Part shown: positions 5,307 through 6,730 of the stretch, piece after piece | Layout of the letters: each line of letters begins with the position of its first letter | Position numbering within the stretch: position 1 is the first letter of the stretch | Source: Solimonas sp047605265 | GTDB taxonomy: Bacteria; Pseudomonadota; Gammaproteobacteria; Nevskiales; Nevskiaceae | Assembly: GCA_047605265.1 (NCBI GenBank) | Contig: JASGFY010000110.1 | Location: forward strand, 1-6,730 | Direction: 5' to 3' | DNA: 6,730 nucleotides | Notes under the pieces: generated by a model | Database searches by the model: none | What the model saw: only the letters and a program-made list of their open reading frames with translations | What the model was told of the DNA's origin: nothing | Made by a program: the position numbers and the translations under genes

Positions 5307-6308
5307 ATGTCCCCGGAGTATAGCTTGAGCCCCGCCCATGCGGACGAAGAAGACCTCGCGTTGCGCGCCGAGGTTCCCGAGCACCTCGACGGCGGCCGCC
5401 TCGACGTGGCCTGCGCACGCCTGTTCGACGCCTATTCGCGCGCGCGCCTGCAGGCCTGGATCGAGGGCGGGCGGGTCCGAGTCAACGGCGCGATCCAGCA
5501 GAAGACGCGCGCGCCGGTGCTGGCGGGCGACCGCATCGAACTCGACGCCGAGCCGGACGAGGAGCGCAGCGTCGAGCCGCAGGACATCCCGATCGACGTC
5601 GTGTTCGCCGACAAGTCCATCGCCATCGTCAACAAGCCGGCCGGCCTGACCGTGCATCCGGGCGCCGGCCAGCGCGCGGCGACGTTGCAGAACGCGCTGC
5701 TGCATCGTTTTCCGCAGACGGCGGCGGTGCCGCGCGCCGGCATCGTGCATCGCCTCGACAAGGACACGTCGGGCCTGCTGGTCGTCGCCCTGACGCTGAA
5801 GGCCCACCACAGGCTGGTCGACGAGCTGGCGCGCCGCGAGTTCACGCGCGAGTACGACGCCATCGCGCAGGGCGAGGTCATCGCCGGCGGCACCGTCGAC
5901 GCGCCGATCGGCCGGCATCCGCGCGAGCGTCTGAAGATGGCGGTGATCGACGATGGCCGCCCGGCCGTCACGCATTACCGCGTGCACGAGCGCTTCGCCC
6001 AGCACACGCACCTGCGCGTGCGCCTCGAGACCGGCCGCACGCACCAGATCCGCGTCCATCTCGCGCACATCCGCAAGCCCATCGTCGGCGATTTCCTCTA
6101 CGGCGGGCCGATGCGCGGCGCCGGCCTGCCGCCGCGGCTGCGCGACACGCTGAAGGCGTTCCCGCGGCAGGCGCTGCACGCGCGCGAGCTCGAAGTGACG
6201 CATCCGGCGAGCGGCAAGCGCGTCGGCGCCGTCGCCGAACCGCCGGCCGACATGCAGGAACTGCTGGCGCTGCTGCGCGCGCACGTGCGGGGCGAGCTGA
6301 GCGCGTGA
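5307..6308 (+). CDS. rluD: 23S rRNA pseudouridine synthase RluD
   Basis: RluD converts uridines of helix 69 of 23S rRNA (1911, 1915 and 1917 in E. coli) to pseudouridine, a late step in large-subunit maturation in the cytoplasm. The protein has 333 residues from this start, near the 326 of E. coli RluD. An N-terminal S4 RNA-binding domain (about 27-90) contains GGRLDVACARLFDAYSRARL and GGRVRVNG. The RluA-type catalytic domain follows with EPQDIPIDVVF, INKPAGLTVHPGAG and GIVHRLDKDTSGLLVVA. In that motif D151 (HRLD) is the catalytic Asp, equivalent to D139 of E. coli. Later come RREFTREYDAI, GRHPRERLKMAV and RTHQIRVHLAHI. The start is uncertain. ATG 5307 has no Shine-Dalgarno; an in-frame TTG at 5325 has GGAG six bases upstream and would give 327 residues; and a TTG at 5286 would overlap the bamD start. 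The gene is divergent from bamD with only 20 bp between, and couples to the next gene. Confidence 0.95.
   Translation: MSPEYSLSPAHADEEDLALRAEVPEHLDGGRLDVACARLFDAYSRARLQAWIEGGRVRVNGAIQQKTRAPVLAGDRIELDAEPDEERSVEPQDIPIDVVFADKSIAIVNKPAGLTVHPGAGQRAATLQNALLHRFPQTAAVPRAGIVHRLDKDTSGLLVVALTLKAHHRLVDELARREFTREYDAIAQGEVIAGGTVDAPIGRHPRERLKMAVIDDGRPAVTHYRVHERFAQHTHLRVRLETGRTHQIRVHLAHIRKPIVGDFLYGGPMRGAGLPPRLRDTLKAFPRQALHARELEVTHPASGKRVGAVAEPPADMQELLALLRAHVRGELSA
5317..5322 (-). promoter_or_regulatory. -10 candidate for bamD
   Basis: On the minus strand the hexamer TATACT matches the -10 consensus at five of six positions. It would place transcription start near 5310 with a leader of about 24 nt before the bamD ATG. 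No convincing -35 lies upstream. The element falls just inside the 5' end of rluD if that gene starts at 5307. Confidence 0.4.
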
Positions 6309-6730
6309 GACCTGAGGCGATATGGGCCGACTGGCCGGCGCCGGCGGGCGTGCACGCCGTGCAGACGACGCGCGCAGGCGGCGTTTCGACGGGACCGTAC
6401 GCGTCGCTGAATCTCGGCAGCAACACGAACGACGATCCGGCGCGGGTCGCCGCCAATCGCGCCCGGCTGCGCGCGGCGCTGGGCGTGCCGGCCGAGCCGG
6501 CGTGGCTGCGCCAGGTCCACGGCACCACGGTCGTCGAGGCCGCGGCCATGGGCGGCGACGCGCCGGCCGCCGACGCCAGCCAGACGGCGGCGGCCGGCGT
6601 GGTCTGCGCGGTGCTGACGGCCGACTGCCTGCCGGTCGTGTTCTGCGCCGACGACGGTTCGTGGATCGCCGCCGCGCACGCCGGCTGGCGCGGCCTTGCT
6701 GCCGGCGTGCTCGAAGCGACGATCGCGCGC
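6305..6730 (+). CDS. pgeF: PgeF/YfiH-family laccase-domain protein, N-terminal 142 residues (partial)
   Basis: The frame starts at GTG 6305, overlapping the rluD stop (GTGA), and is open to the window end. It reads VRPEAIWADWPAPAGVHAVQ and then TTRAGGVSTGPYASLNLG, the typical opening of the YfiH/PgeF (DUF152, laccase domain) family. Conserved metal-ligand motifs are present: H72 in LRQVHG, C108 in LTADCLPVVF and H125 in AAAHAGWRGLAAGV. Members have been described as zinc enzymes acting on purine nucleosides (phosphorylase/deaminase activity) and, in E. coli, as a factor that keeps wrong amino acids out of peptidoglycan; older annotations say polyphenol oxidase. About 100 residues should remain outside the window. 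The four-base overlap with rluD and weak upstream Shine-Dalgarno suggest translational coupling. The rluD-pgeF order is common in Gammaproteobacteria. Confidence 0.93.
   Translation, partial: MRPEAIWADWPAPAGVHAVQTTRAGGVSTGPYASLNLGSNTNDDPARVAANRARLRAALGVPAEPAWLRQVHGTTVVEAAAMGGDAPAADASQTAAAGVVCAVLTADCLPVVFCADDGSWIAAAHAGWRGLAAGVLEATIAR

Overview
The window is GC-rich, densely coded bacterial DNA. Its core genes look gammaproteobacterial: a divergent bamD / rluD-pgeF arrangement, a two-domain glutamine-dependent NAD synthetase, and a lipoprotein BamD with the typical TPR motifs. High GC and the C-terminal anchor-like tail of the central protein would suit the Xanthomonadaceae/Rhodanobacteraceae group. 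That placement is an inference from gene content and style, not from a database match.

Layout from left to right. (1) Positions 1-355 hold the 5' end of an IS5-family insertion sequence. Its transposase reads leftward out of the window. A 17-base terminal repeat ends at 355, beside a TTA trinucleotide that fits the TNA target preference of one IS5 branch. (2) nadE (464-2107, +) begins 108 bp inside the host flank. It has an extended -10 promoter so close to its ATG that the mRNA may be leaderless. (3) A large secreted protein (2262-4202, +) has a signal peptide, about 13 beta-helix rungs resembling an autotransporter passenger, Asp-rich loops and no cysteine. In place of a translocator barrel it ends in a GGGG / hydrophobic / Arg-rich tail resembling a GlyGly-CTERM sorting signal. 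(4) A perfect 15-bp inverted repeat (4220-4251) sits between the convergent genes and should terminate both. (5) bamD (4279-5286, -) encodes the outer-membrane lipoprotein of the BAM complex. (6) Divergently, rluD (5307-6308, +) encodes a 23S rRNA pseudouridine synthase. It overlaps by four bases the start of pgeF/yfiH (6305 to the window end, +), a laccase-domain purine-nucleoside/peptidoglycan-editing enzyme cut off by the window edge.

Working together: nadE, bamD, rluD and pgeF are housekeeping genes for cofactor synthesis, outer-membrane assembly, ribosome maturation and nucleoside or cell-wall quality control. The beta-helix protein and the IS are the accessory parts. The beta-helix gene is the most interesting item, because it looks like an autotransporter passenger attached to a different cell-surface sorting signal.
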